Below, piece after piece: positions 16,842-25,591 of a stretch of 55,121 nt of DNA. The notes under the pieces were generated by a model. It did not search any database. It was given only the letters and a program-made list of their open reading frames with translations, and was not told the DNA's origin. Positions within the stretch are counted from its first letter, which is position 1. Every line of letters starts with the position of its first letter. The position numbers and the translations under genes were made by a program. Source of the DNA: Bacteroidota bacterium. Lineage in GTDB: Bacteria; Bacteroidota; Ignavibacteria; Ignavibacteriales; Ignavibacteriaceae. Where the stretch lies: NCBI GenBank assembly GCA_021813585.1, contig JAKAJV010000071.1:1-55121 (forward strand). The letters run 5' to 3'.

Positions 16842-18077
16842 ATGAAAAAATTATTTCCTTTTACAGTAATTGCTGTGGTTATAGCGTTAATCTGGGGGTG
16901 CCGCAACCCGCTTACTTCTCCCGTTCAAATTAATAAAGATTTACCTTCTGCAGATAAAAGTCTGGTTAGTTCCGCTAAGCTTTTCGGACTATCGCTTTTT
17001 AAAAAAGTGAATGAAACGGCCGAAGACACAAATGTCTTTATTTCGCCTATAAGCGTTTCGACTGCGCTTGGAATGGTACTTAACGGAGCCAACGGAAAAA
17101 CTTATGATGAGATTAAATCTACTCTTGAGCTCTTCGGCACCGGCCAGGACGAAATAAACAAAGCCTATCAAGACTTGAATACTTTGCTAGGCCAAATTGA
17201 TCCGGCTGTAATTTATGAATCCGCAAACTCAATCTGGTATAAGAATGGAATTACATTTGAGCAGAGTTTCCTTGATGTGAATAAAAATTTTTTTAATGCT
17301 TCGGTACAGGGACTTGATTTTACAAGCCCCGCCTCGGTAGATGTTATTAACAATTGGGTGAAGGAAAAGACCAAAGATAAAATTACCAGTATAATCGATA
17401 GGATACCGGCCGATGCGGTAATGTATCTTATAAATGCAATCTACTTTAAAGGAACCTGGAAATATAAATTCGACACCGGTGCTACAAAGCAGGATAATTT
17501 TTATACTGCTGCGGGCAACCCGGTTAATTGCATGATGATGAATCAAAAGAACAAATTGAATTATTACCAAACAGATAACTATCAAGCGGTGGAGCTGCCA
17601 TACGGCAGCGGCGATTTCAGCATGCTTGTAATTCTGCCTTCCATCGGCGCAAACATAAATTCTTTTATAAGTCAGATGAACGACGGCTTCTGGGACAACC
17701 TGCTTAACAGCCTAGATTCAACAGAGGTAAACTTGTGGCTGCCTAAGTTTAAGATTGAATATTATATAAACCTAAATGATGTTCTTAAATCTTTGGGAAT
17801 GGTATCTGCATTTAATCCTATAAGTGCCGACTTCTCAAAAATCCGTGCTCAAAAGGATTTGTTTATTTCAAGAGTTCTCCATAAAACTTATGTTAACGTG
17901 GATGAAGAAGGTACAGAAGCTGCTGCGGTTACTGCGGTCGAGATTAGCATTAGTGCTGTTGAGGGACCTAGTAATGAAGTATATATGAGAGTTAACCATC
18001 CGTTTATTTTTGCGATCCGGGAAAAAACATCGGGCGCTATTTTGTTTATCGGCAAGGTTGTATATCCAAAGTATTAG
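16842..18077 (+). CDS. Lipoprotein serpin (serine protease inhibitor)
   Basis: A 411-aa serpin, which traps serine or cysteine proteases by loop insertion. A lipobox at IWGC (Cys20) predicts anchoring to the outer membrane. Serpin signatures include NVFISPISVSTALGMVLNGA, NAIYFKGTWKYKF, NHPFIFAIRE and the terminal LFIGKVVYP. The reactive-centre hinge EEGTEAAAVTAVE (355-367) has small residues at P12-P9, as inhibitory serpins do. Counting from the P15 glycine (Gly357) places the scissile bond near Ser371-Ala372, which suggests an elastase- or cathepsin-like target, though register is uncertain. GAGGGG precedes the ATG. The cell also exports several proteases from this window. Confidence 0.93.
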   Translation: MKKLFPFTVIAVVIALIWGCRNPLTSPVQINKDLPSADKSLVSSAKLFGLSLFKKVNETAEDTNVFISPISVSTALGMVLNGANGKTYDEIKSTLELFGTGQDEINKAYQDLNTLLGQIDPAVIYESANSIWYKNGITFEQSFLDVNKNFFNASVQGLDFTSPASVDVINNWVKEKTKDKITSIIDRIPADAVMYLINAIYFKGTWKYKFDTGATKQDNFYTAAGNPVNCMMMNQKNKLNYYQTDNYQAVELPYGSGDFSMLVILPSIGANINSFISQMNDGFWDNLLNSLDSTEVNLWLPKFKIEYYINLNDVLKSLGMVSAFNPISADFSKIRAQKDLFISRVLHKTYVNVDEEGTEAAAVTAVEISISAVEGPSNEVYMRVNHPFIFAIREKTSGAILFIGKVVYPKY

Positions 18078-18221
18078 CTCAACATATTAAATGGCAGCAA
18101 TCTGGTTAAATAGCCTGGAGTAACGAAGTATTTGAAATAATTCTTCTTCGTTCGGGTGATCATATATTTTGTTCTCTTATCGAATATGAATTGAAATTTT
18201 TGCTAAAAGGAGATAAAAAAC

Positions 18222-18827
18222 ATGAAAAAAATTTTAGCCTTTATCTTAATGATTTCAGCATCCGGTTTTTCGCAAAGCAGGTTTGCAATTGAAGCTGACG
18301 GCGGAATTGATCTAGTATCGAAAACGGATTTTGACGCAAGAAATCTTGAGAACGGATATTCGTTTGCAGTTTCGCCGGTTTACCATGTTAATGAAACCAT
18401 ATCCGTCCTTGGTGTATTTGCATTTCACCGGGCCGAAGGCGGTATATCCGGCAGCGGAATTATGCCGGCAGTAGATGGGTACAGCATTGATAATCCCGAT
18501 AAGCCCAACATTTACGCTTACGAGGTTGCTTTCGGATTGAGAGCAAATTTTTCCGATAAAATTGTCAAGCCGTATTTTTCATTAAGGACAGGCTTCTTGT
18601 TTACAAACGTCTCTCATTTTTCCGCTCCTGTTTATTTCAGCAATTCTTGGTACAGCCAGGGATGGGATGCCCAGCATAGGATAGCTTTATTTATTTCACC
18701 GGGTTTAGGTGTGAACTTCAGCCTTCTTAAAAATTTAAATTTTTTAATTGAAGCGAGATTTAATATTACCACCGGAACCGACTATTCGTTCTTCCCGATT
18801 GTTTCCGGCTTCCAGGTGGGATTATAA
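18222..18827 (+). CDS. Small outer-membrane beta-barrel protein
   Basis: A 201-aa exported protein: signal peptide MKKILAFILMISASGFSQ, then alternating hydrophobic/polar strands with aromatic girdle residues (YSFAVSPVYHV, ISVLGVFAFHR, YEVAFGLRANF, PYFSLRTGFLF, ALFISPGLGVNFSL, NFLIEARFNI), ending FQVGL. This is the pattern of an 8-strand OMP_b-brl barrel (OmpW/OmpX-like size). AAGGAG precedes the ATG. It is followed 22 bases later by a lipoprotein gene, so 18222-20477 may be one operon of envelope proteins. Function unknown. Confidence 0.75.
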   Translation: MKKILAFILMISASGFSQSRFAIEADGGIDLVSKTDFDARNLENGYSFAVSPVYHVNETISVLGVFAFHRAEGGISGSGIMPAVDGYSIDNPDKPNIYAYEVAFGLRANFSDKIVKPYFSLRTGFLFTNVSHFSAPVYFSNSWYSQGWDAQHRIALFISPGLGVNFSLLKNLNFLIEARFNITTGTDYSFFPIVSGFQVGL

Positions 18828-18849
18828 AAATTTTTAAAATAAAATTTGT

Positions 18850-19395
18850 ATGAAATTCCTTTACCCGCTTTTGATAATTATTGTTTTCACTTCATATAAT
18901 TGTGAAGAAAGCAATCCTATTGCCTCAACTGAGTCGTTAAACAGCGACTTCAGTATCAGGTACGGTGAATCGGTATACATTCCGGGAGAGAACCTTCTGA
19001 TAAATTTTAGTAAGATTGTTGAAGACTCGCGCTGCCCCATTGGCATTAGATGCTTCCGGCAGGGGACTGCAAAAATAGAACTGGTAATAAGACACGGAAA
19101 TGAAAAACGCATTGATACTGTGCAGACTTACCTGCCGCAGAGTATAATTCCGATCGGTGGTATTAATAGCTCGTATCTTTTTTGGGTAAAGAACGTACAG
19201 CCGTACCCAATATGGAAGCAAACAATAAAAAAAGAAGATTACATTCTAACTTTAAATGTTTCTCATTTTACCTTTGGCTTCCGCAATTCCGAAATTACAA
19301 ACAGGACAGGGCTGTTCGGCCAGGTATTTCTTACAGATGAACCTGATTTGCGAATCGGATATATAAATATTTACTACGATAGCATGATGCGATGA
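18850..19395 (+). CDS. Hypothetical lipoprotein with EDSRCP...C motif
   Basis: A 181-aa predicted lipoprotein with signal peptide and lipobox YNC (Cys19). The core contains VEDSRCPIGIRCFRQGTAKI, a pattern (EDSRCP, a second Cys 5-6 residues on, then a beta strand) shared by many uncharacterised small Bacteroidota lipoproteins; the two cysteines probably form a disulfide. The rest is beta-rich. Its stop overlaps the next start by four bases (ATGA), so the two are translationally coupled. Function unknown. Confidence 0.7.
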   Translation: MKFLYPLLIIIVFTSYNCEESNPIASTESLNSDFSIRYGESVYIPGENLLINFSKIVEDSRCPIGIRCFRQGTAKIELVIRHGNEKRIDTVQTYLPQSIIPIGGINSSYLFWVKNVQPYPIWKQTIKKEDYILTLNVSHFTFGFRNSEITNRTGLFGQVFLTDEPDLRIGYINIYYDSMMR

Positions 19396-19904
19396 AAATT
19401 AAAATTATTCTGCCGGTTCTAATCCTTCTTGCTTCAGGCTGTGCCGATAATACTGTCGGTCCGGAAGAATATGGAGAGGGAGACGATTATGCGATCTATA
19501 AGATAGTTATTAATTCCGTAATTCCGGAAAATAATTTATTGATAGTTCTGAATGACTCAACCGGATGTCAAAGATACGATAGCAGTTATGTTCAATATTT
19601 CCTAAAGCAAATTCCTGAGATGAATGCCGAAACAATTAATAATTTAGTTGCTGTTAACATTCAAAAGGTAAAGCTAAAAAAAATACCGGGAATAAATTCA
19701 ATATTCGGCAGCGAGTTTGATGTTAGGCGGAATAAAGTTTTTGTTACCTTATCGAGGGTCGGCTATAACAATAATGTGACGCAGGCTGTTATTACAATTG
19801 CGGCTGTATATGGCCCCTTAGCCGGAACGGGAACTTTAGTGTATCTTGAAAGAATAGGAAATGAATGGATAATAAAAAGAAAAATTTTGGTTTGGATTTC
19901 TTAA
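19392..19904 (+). CDS. Hypothetical lipoprotein
   Basis: A 170-aa predicted lipoprotein: MKIKIILPVLILLASGC gives a clear lipobox (Cys17), followed by an acidic linker (EEYGEGDD). The mature part alternates strands and helices (KIVINSVIPENNLLIVLND, VFVTLSRVGYNNNVTQAVI, LVYLERIGNEWIIKRKI), the last resembling the end strand of NTF2-like or similar alpha/beta folds. It starts inside the preceding gene's stop (ATGA overlap). Not recognised as any named family. Confidence 0.7.
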   Translation: MKIKIILPVLILLASGCADNTVGPEEYGEGDDYAIYKIVINSVIPENNLLIVLNDSTGCQRYDSSYVQYFLKQIPEMNAETINNLVAVNIQKVKLKKIPGINSIFGSEFDVRRNKVFVTLSRVGYNNNVTQAVITIAAVYGPLAGTGTLVYLERIGNEWIIKRKILVWIS

Positions 19905-19925
19905 AAACTTTTTTGCGGTGAATAT

Positions 19926-20477
19926 ATGAGGCGTGCCTGTAGAATAATGTTCCCGCTGCTTTGTATTTTCTTCTTTTCTTCCTGTTTAAAAAGCAGCGAT
20001 GTTAAGCATGTAAAGTTTGTAATGATAGATTACCTCTACGGCCGGGGCGATGAGCTGAATACTTTTAACGACACTTTTATAAAGCGTTTCGACGGCAATG
20101 TTAAAATTAAAATAAAGCTGCGCCTGTTTGAAACCGACCAGGATGAGATAATTCACAAGGCTATCGCAATAAATTATTTCCAGATGCCCGATACACTCTC
20201 TTTCTCAAATGAAAACCTCGGCGAGTTGAATTTGCAGGGTAAAAGCAGAACGGATTTACATTTTCTCAGGATCAAATATAAAAACCTGGATAAGAAGATT
20301 GTCTGGCTCGGTACTCTGCCTTATAACAACTCTACATATAAAGGTTTGTATGAACTGACGGCTTTGATACGAGATGCAGTAGAATCTAAGCCGGAATACA
20401 AGGCTCTTCCGGGTGTTAACAGCGGTCTAGTTCAATATTATTTCGGAATTGTAAAACTGTTGCTTAGCGATAAGTAG
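19926..20477 (+). CDS. Hypothetical lipoprotein
   Basis: A 183-aa predicted lipoprotein with lipobox FSSC (Cys20) after a hydrophobic leader. The mature protein is mixed alpha/beta with no motif I recognise; FDGNVKIKIKLRLFE and FLRIKYKNLDKKIVWLGTL look like beta hairpins. GGTGA precedes the ATG, 21 bases after the previous gene, making it the last member of the 18222-20477 group. Role unknown. Confidence 0.68.
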   Translation: MRRACRIMFPLLCIFFFSSCLKSSDVKHVKFVMIDYLYGRGDELNTFNDTFIKRFDGNVKIKIKLRLFETDQDEIIHKAIAINYFQMPDTLSFSNENLGELNLQGKSRTDLHFLRIKYKNLDKKIVWLGTLPYNNSTYKGLYELTALIRDAVESKPEYKALPGVNSGLVQYYFGIVKLLLSDK

Positions 20478-20564
20478 GCGCGGCATAAAAAATCCGTACC
20501 CGATGCAAAAGAATTTGTTTATAAGTAATTTTAAAGCGGATAAATTCAATTACTCCAAAACTAA

Positions 20565-21986
20565 ATGAGCTTGAAGCCGAACATATTCAAAAAATCATAC
20601 TACAAGATTAAAATCGTATTTACCTTCAGCGTAGTAATGATAATAATTGTTGTAATCATGTCTCTTGTAAGCTATAATTACACAAGGGCGCTCTATCTGA
20701 ACCAGCTTGGCGAGCAGGTGAACATAGTATCCAAGATGCTGTCGGAACAAATCAATAAAAAGTATCTTGATCTACTCTCGCTCGGTACACCTACTAAATT
20801 AACGGAGAATTATTTCAGGGAGATTTTCAGCCGCAGCAAAAACGGCAGGCTTCATCCGGAAATATTTATCTTCGACAGGAACTTTAATATCGTCGTACAT
20901 TCCGATTCCGGTATTGCGCCGGGAACATTTGAGCCGCGGCTATTAATAAACAAAAAGGATATTTATGAACTATCGCCAGGTGAAGGCAGCGTGTCTATCC
21001 CGTTCAAAGGCAACGACGGCAAATGGTACATGTGGGGATTCTTTAGGCTACGGCCCGACTACTGGCTTGCAGTTAGAGAGAGCGCTTCGCGGCTGGAAAA
21101 GGTGCAGGAACTTTCTACTATTTTCCTGTCATTCGGCCTGGGGGGAACTGTTCTTACCATTATCCTTGCCCTGCTGGTTGCCGGGTCTATTACAAAACCG
21201 GTAAACAAGCTGGTGGATTTTAGCTCGGAGATAGGGAAGGGAAATTTTAACGCCGATGTTACGGGCAGGATGTACGGTGAGATTGGTGCTCTTGCTTCGG
21301 CCATGAAAAACATGAAGACCGGCCTGGCAAAAAATCAAAAAGAAAAAGAAGACCTGCTCGCCCAGATTGCACACGAGATACGCAATCCCCTGGGCGGCAT
21401 CGAGCTTCTTGCAAATTTAACTAAGGAAGATCTGCAAAAGGAAAATAAGGATACCGGCTACATAGATAAAATTTTAAAGGAAGTTAATCATCTTAAACTT
21501 TTGATTACAGCCTATCTTAACTACAGCCGGCCGGTTAACGCAAATCCGGTTCAGGTAGACCTGCTTAAATTCTCAAAAGAGCTGGAAAATATTTTCGGCA
21601 AGCAGTTAAAGAAAAAAGATACTGAACTGGTCTTTAGCTGCACGGCGAATAATATATTGTTCGATGAAGACCACATGCGGCAGGTTTTAATCAACCTTGT
21701 TTCCAACAGCCTGGAATCGATACGGGAAAAAGGAAAGATCGAGATTTCCGCGCACTCAACCAACCATAGCTGGGCCGTGGATATAAAAGACAACGGCAGC
21801 GGCATACCGGATGAGAACCTGAAATTAATTTTCAATCCCTTCTTCACTACCAAGAAAGAAGGCACCGGCCTGGGCCTGGCTATATGCAAAAAGCTGTGCG
21901 CCGAAAATAATGCCGAGCTTGTTGTGAAAAAAAATTCAGATAAAGGAGTAACATTCAGCATAATCAAAGAGATTAAAGATGCATAA
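20565..21986 (+). CDS. Membrane sensor histidine kinase (NtrB-like)
   Basis: A 473-aa sensor kinase. Order: transmembrane helix 1 (about 18-40), a periplasmic single-Cache/PAS-like sensor of about 145 residues, transmembrane helix 2 (about 186-208), HAMP, HisKA with phospho-acceptor His270 (IAHEIRNPLGG), and a HATPase domain with N box (LINLVSNSLESI), G1 (DNGSGIPDENL) and G2 (GTGLGLAICKK). It probably phosphorylates the sigma-54 activator encoded next, whose start overlaps its last eight bases. The ligand is unknown. It heads a four-gene translationally coupled operon with two exported proteins, suggesting that it senses the envelope. Confidence 0.92.
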   Translation: MSLKPNIFKKSYYKIKIVFTFSVVMIIIVVIMSLVSYNYTRALYLNQLGEQVNIVSKMLSEQINKKYLDLLSLGTPTKLTENYFREIFSRSKNGRLHPEIFIFDRNFNIVVHSDSGIAPGTFEPRLLINKKDIYELSPGEGSVSIPFKGNDGKWYMWGFFRLRPDYWLAVRESASRLEKVQELSTIFLSFGLGGTVLTIILALLVAGSITKPVNKLVDFSSEIGKGNFNADVTGRMYGEIGALASAMKNMKTGLAKNQKEKEDLLAQIAHEIRNPLGGIELLANLTKEDLQKENKDTGYIDKILKEVNHLKLLITAYLNYSRPVNANPVQVDLLKFSKELENIFGKQLKKKDTELVFSCTANNILFDEDHMRQVLINLVSNSLESIREKGKIEISAHSTNHSWAVDIKDNGSGIPDENLKLIFNPFFTTKKEGTGLGLAICKKLCAENNAELVVKKNSDKGVTFSIIKEIKDA

Positions 21987-23352
21987 CAGCGAACAAATTA
22001 TAATTGTTGAAGACAACGACACAATGCGGCTCGGTATTGCAGAGAGCCTGCGCCGGGACGGATACAAAGTAGCAGCCTTTGAAAACGGACCCGACGCTCT
22101 GAAGGATTTTCTGTTTAAGCCGTTCAGTCTTGCAATACTCGATTTGAAAATGGAACCGCTGAGCGGAATAGAGGTTCTTCAAAAAATGAAGGAGATAAAT
22201 CCATCCACCGAAGTATTGATGATATCTGCTTACGGCACAGTAGAGGATGCGGTTAAGGCAATGCAGATTGGCGCGGCGGATTTTCTTACTAAGCCGTTCT
22301 CGCCGGATGAGCTGAGGATAAGAGTGAAAAATATTTTGAAGAAAATTCAAAACGAAAAGAAGATTGAGGAGCTGATTGAGCAGAACAAACTTTTGAATGA
22401 AGAGCTTTATACCGGTTACGAAGAGATTGTAGGAAACTCCGCTGCAATAAAGGAAGTCTTTTCTTTAATCGAACAGGTTGCCCAGAAGGACAGCACAATT
22501 CTAATAGAAGGTGAAAGCGGCACGGGCAAGGAATTAATTGCGCGGGCAATTCACCGGAAGAGCATGCGCGCGGCTAAGCCGTTTATAAAAATTAACTGCG
22601 GCGCACTTAACGACAACCTGCTTGAGAGCGAGTTGTTCGGACACGAGAGAGGCGCTTTTACAGGCGCGGTAAAACAGAAGAAGGGTAGGTTCGAGCTTGC
22701 TGATAAAGGCACTCTCTTCCTTGATGAGATCGGCGATGTATCGCCCGCGATGCAGGTTAAGCTGCTGCGCGTAATACAGGAAAACGAGTTCGAAAGGGTT
22801 GGCGGCGAAGTAACATTAAAAGCCGATGTAAGAATTATTGCCGCAACCAACCGGGACCTGAGGAAGCTTATAATGGAAGAAAAGTTCAGGGAGGACCTGT
22901 TCTACAGGCTTAGCGTAATCCCCATCAGCCTGCCTTCGCTGCGCTCAAGGAAGGATGATATTCCGATGCTTGTCAATTATTTCCTGAATAAGAATTCGCT
23001 TAAGATGCATCAGCCGGTTAAGAAAATAGATAAGGAAGGGATGAGATTCCTTATTGAGTACCACTGGCCGGGCAATATAAGGGAACTGGAGAATTTGATA
23101 GAAAGGATAGTTGTTATTTCGAACGACGAGCTGATCGATTCATCTTTGATTGCCAGGCACTTGAACAGCGGTATCGCTTTTACAGGCATGCACGACAATC
23201 TTCCGCTTGAGGAGTCGGTTTTTGCCTTCGAAAAAAATATGATAATACAGGCCATGAAAAAAGCCGACGGCGTAAAGAACAGGGCCGCAAAGCTGCTGGG
23301 TATTAGCACCAGCGTGCTTTATTATAAACTTGAAAAATTCGGTTTGATGTAA
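21979..23352 (+). CDS. Sigma-54-dependent response regulator (NtrC family)
   Basis: A 457-aa transcription activator. The receiver domain (1-120) has the phospho-acceptor Asp55 in LAILDLKM; the AAA+ domain shows Walker A GESGTGKE (about 178), the sigma-54 contact loop GAFTGA (225-230), Walker B TLFLDEIGDV and the arginine-finger region; the C-terminal Fis-type helix-turn-helix is NRAAKLLGISTSVLYYKL. It acts on RpoN promoters, probably those of envelope genes, though no -24/-12 site is recognisable in this window. It overlaps the kinase gene by 8 bases and the next gene by one, so cognate pairing is near certain. Confidence 0.94.
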   Translation: MHNSEQIIIVEDNDTMRLGIAESLRRDGYKVAAFENGPDALKDFLFKPFSLAILDLKMEPLSGIEVLQKMKEINPSTEVLMISAYGTVEDAVKAMQIGAADFLTKPFSPDELRIRVKNILKKIQNEKKIEELIEQNKLLNEELYTGYEEIVGNSAAIKEVFSLIEQVAQKDSTILIEGESGTGKELIARAIHRKSMRAAKPFIKINCGALNDNLLESELFGHERGAFTGAVKQKKGRFELADKGTLFLDEIGDVSPAMQVKLLRVIQENEFERVGGEVTLKADVRIIAATNRDLRKLIMEEKFREDLFYRLSVIPISLPSLRSRKDDIPMLVNYFLNKNSLKMHQPVKKIDKEGMRFLIEYHWPGNIRELENLIERIVVISNDELIDSSLIARHLNSGIAFTGMHDNLPLEESVFAFEKNMIIQAMKKADGVKNRAAKLLGISTSVLYYKLEKFGLM

Positions 23353-24341
23353 TGATTAAATACAAAAAATTAATTTGTATTTCGTTTTTTATTTTATGCT
23401 TTTCTATTTTCGTAAAAGCGCAGAACATTGCCGGAGTTGAAGCGAATTTAAGCTCGCTAAAAAATAATCTTATGCGTAACTCCGCCAGGCTGGATTCCCT
23501 AAAGGCGGTTCTGGATATAAGGGCAAAGAGAATAAACGACGAGAAGAAGAAACCCGATCCGGATAAGAGTCTTATCGTCAGCCTTATGTCCGGCTCGGCT
23601 AACCTTGCCAACGAAATAGAAAGTACGCAGAACACCATAGCTTTGCTTGAGAAGAATATTGAGTATGCAAAGGAAGAACTGAATAAAATATATTCCTCAA
23701 AGATCGACTCTTTATCGGCGCTCGAAAAATCCGGCGCATACAAAGGCAATAAAGAGGAGCTTAAATCCTTAATTCTGTTTTACACCGAGAAGAAGCTGCT
23801 GGTAACACCGAAAATAGCTCTCCTCTCGTTTCATCCGGATAAAATTCTGGGAATCGATTTGAAGAAAGCGTCGAGCCCGGAAGAAAGAAAGTTATACGAG
23901 GAATATATAAAAAGCGCACTTTCGGAAGTAAACGACAGGCTGAATAACCTTAGCGAATCACTCGACGAGACCGCCAGAATTATTTCCCTGGAAAAAAAGA
24001 CAAACAAATTCCTGGAAGAGACGGAGTTTGATTACGACATAACTCCGCGCAGCACAAGCCAGCAGTTGCAGCCTGCGAATGCAAATCAATACGGCAGCGT
24101 TATAACCGAGGATGCTTCTAAAGTAAGAGCTTCTTACGAACAAAACGCATCGGAGTACGGCATGCTGCTAAGCCAGTTAAATTTTAAGCCGGTCGATCCT
24201 AAGATAAAATGGATCGATCCGGGGAAAGGTAAAAATTCAATAGGAAATTTATCCGAGTATAACGAGTTGCTGAAGGAAGTGAAGAAGAGGCTCCTGGAAT
24301 ACAAGTTGATTCTTACTCATAAACTTAATTCGGTTAAATGA
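23352..24341 (+). CDS. Exported coiled-coil protein of unknown function
   Basis: A 329-aa protein with a signal peptide (ICISFFILCFSIFVKAQ, cleavage after about residue 24) and long charged heptad-like helices (about 28-115 and 185-230), then a less ordered Gln/Asn-rich linker and a final helix (NEYNELLKEVKKRLLEYK). No family recognised. It starts at TAATG, overlapping the regulator's stop by one base, and its own stop overlaps the next start (ATGA). Such tight coupling implies that kinase, regulator, this periplasmic protein and the barrel work as one unit. It could be a periplasmic adaptor or ligand-relay protein, which is inference. Confidence 0.78.
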   Translation: MIKYKKLICISFFILCFSIFVKAQNIAGVEANLSSLKNNLMRNSARLDSLKAVLDIRAKRINDEKKKPDPDKSLIVSLMSGSANLANEIESTQNTIALLEKNIEYAKEELNKIYSSKIDSLSALEKSGAYKGNKEELKSLILFYTEKKLLVTPKIALLSFHPDKILGIDLKKASSPEERKLYEEYIKSALSEVNDRLNNLSESLDETARIISLEKKTNKFLEETEFDYDITPRSTSQQLQPANANQYGSVITEDASKVRASYEQNASEYGMLLSQLNFKPVDPKIKWIDPGKGKNSIGNLSEYNELLKEVKKRLLEYKLILTHKLNSVK

Positions 24342-25369
24342 AGTCCCCCCGGTGTATTTTAATATCGGGTATTATTATTTTTCTTGCGCTGGCCGATGGC
24401 TATGCCCAAATAAAATTCGACGGCGGGCTGGAATCCGGTTATTATAAATCCGTCGGACCTGGTGTTGTTCTGCAAAACGGATTTTTTACCGGCCTGGACG
24501 GGATGGCCGGATACGATTATAAAGGCGAGAATAGAAGCGCATCTGCAAGGCTGAGGGCACGGCCTGAGCTTTACGGGTTTAACAACCGGTTAACAACTTT
24601 GAAATTGAGGGGAGATGTTTACTACCGCCAAAACACAAATACGGTTGACTGGGGAGTAGGTTTAACAGGGCAGAAGTATAACTTCAACAGTTCCGGCCTT
24701 TACCTTACTTACAAAATGTTCTCTTTATCGGGCAGTATGGATTTTTATTTTATAAAATACATGCCCGCAGAAATTAATTTCGGGTATGCCGGTCAGTTTA
24801 TAAGAACGCCTGCCGGGCAGAGCCTTAGATTATATTATGCCGAAGGCAAGCTGTATAAATCGTTAAGTAATAATTCAAGGCTCGGCTTTGGATTATACGC
24901 CGAGAGGTTTAATGTTAAAGGCAGTCCTCCCGGTTATAATTTATATGCAGGAAAAGAAAACAACGGCTGGCGCAGCGGACCGGAAATCGGCTTTAATTAT
25001 CTGGGAGAGAGTGTGTTGAATTTGGATTACCGTTTTCTAATTCATAGCTCGGCTCTTACAAACTATCCGTCCATTGAGCATTGGATAAGACTTGTTGCCG
25101 GGAAGCTGCTTACTTCACGTCTCTCCGTATTTTTGCTGGCGGATTTTTACATAAGGAATTTCAAATACAATGCCGACGCCGACAAGTTTTCATACCTCCT
25201 TTATACTGCCATGAATTTTGATAACCGCATTTATGCCAAACTCGGTTATGAATTAAGCGGTAGGGTTGAAGTGTATTTAAGGTCGGGATATTTTAATGAA
25301 AATCTTCTCGGCAGCAAATTCAATTTTGAAGGATGGAATGCGCTGATAGGTATTGATGTAAGTAATTAA
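24338..25369 (+). CDS. Outer-membrane beta-barrel protein of unknown function
   Basis: A 343-aa protein with a signal peptide (cleavage near DGYAQ) and a beta-barrel pattern throughout: GGLESGYYKSV, RSASARLRARPELYGF, VDWGVGLTGQKY, AEINFGYAGQF, LRLYYAEGKLYKSL, RLGFGLYAERFNV and YAKLGYELSGRVEVYLRSGY, closing with NALIGIDVSN. Roughly 14-16 strands are plausible. It is the last gene of the operon starting at 20565, coupled by an ATGA overlap. A 47-bp hairpin repeat follows 15 bases after the stop and may end the transcript. No named family recognised. Confidence 0.78.
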   Translation: MKSPRCILISGIIIFLALADGYAQIKFDGGLESGYYKSVGPGVVLQNGFFTGLDGMAGYDYKGENRSASARLRARPELYGFNNRLTTLKLRGDVYYRQNTNTVDWGVGLTGQKYNFNSSGLYLTYKMFSLSGSMDFYFIKYMPAEINFGYAGQFIRTPAGQSLRLYYAEGKLYKSLSNNSRLGFGLYAERFNVKGSPPGYNLYAGKENNGWRSGPEIGFNYLGESVLNLDYRFLIHSSALTNYPSIEHWIRLVAGKLLTSRLSVFLLADFYIRNFKYNADADKFSYLLYTAMNFDNRIYAKLGYELSGRVEVYLRSGYFNENLLGSKFNFEGWNALIGIDVSN

Positions 25370-25384
25370 CTGAAGGTATACATC

Positions 25385-25431
25385 AAACCTTCAACGTCGC
25401 TGCCTTAGACGTTGAAGGTTGCATAATTAAG
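25385..25431 (+). repeat. 47-bp hairpin repeat, copy 1
   Basis: AACCTTCAACGTC and GACGTTGAAGGTT form a 13-bp stem around a 9-base loop (GCTGCCTTA), followed by GCATAATTAAG. An identical 47-bp copy lies on the opposite strand at 36047-36093. Both sit just after the 3' end of a gene and in the same orientation relative to it, as expected of a terminator-like or REP-like element. The MITE at 25434 begins three bases further on. Confidence 0.75.
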
Positions 25432-25433
25432 TA

Positions 25434-25578
25434 ACTCATGTTACGCAGGAATACATTTTGATGTCCGCATTGTCATTCCCACGAAAGTGGGAATCCATTT
25501 TTTATCATATTTTCGCATCTTGGATACCCGCTTTCGCGGGTATGACACTCATGCTTTATAATTTTGCGTAACATGAGT
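25434..25578. mobile_element. MITE-like element, copy 2 (145 bp)
   Basis: Same orientation as copy 1 and 144/145 identical. Terminal inverted repeats ACTCATGTTACGCA and TGCGTAACATGAGT lie at 25434-25447 and 25565-25578, flanked by a perfect 5-bp duplication AAGTA (25429-25433 and 25579-25583). The left duplication lies partly in the end of the 47-bp hairpin repeat, so the MITE inserted at the edge of that repeat. The near-identity of the two copies suggests recent movement or gene conversion. Confidence 0.9.
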
Positions 25579-25591
25579 AAGTAATAAAAAA

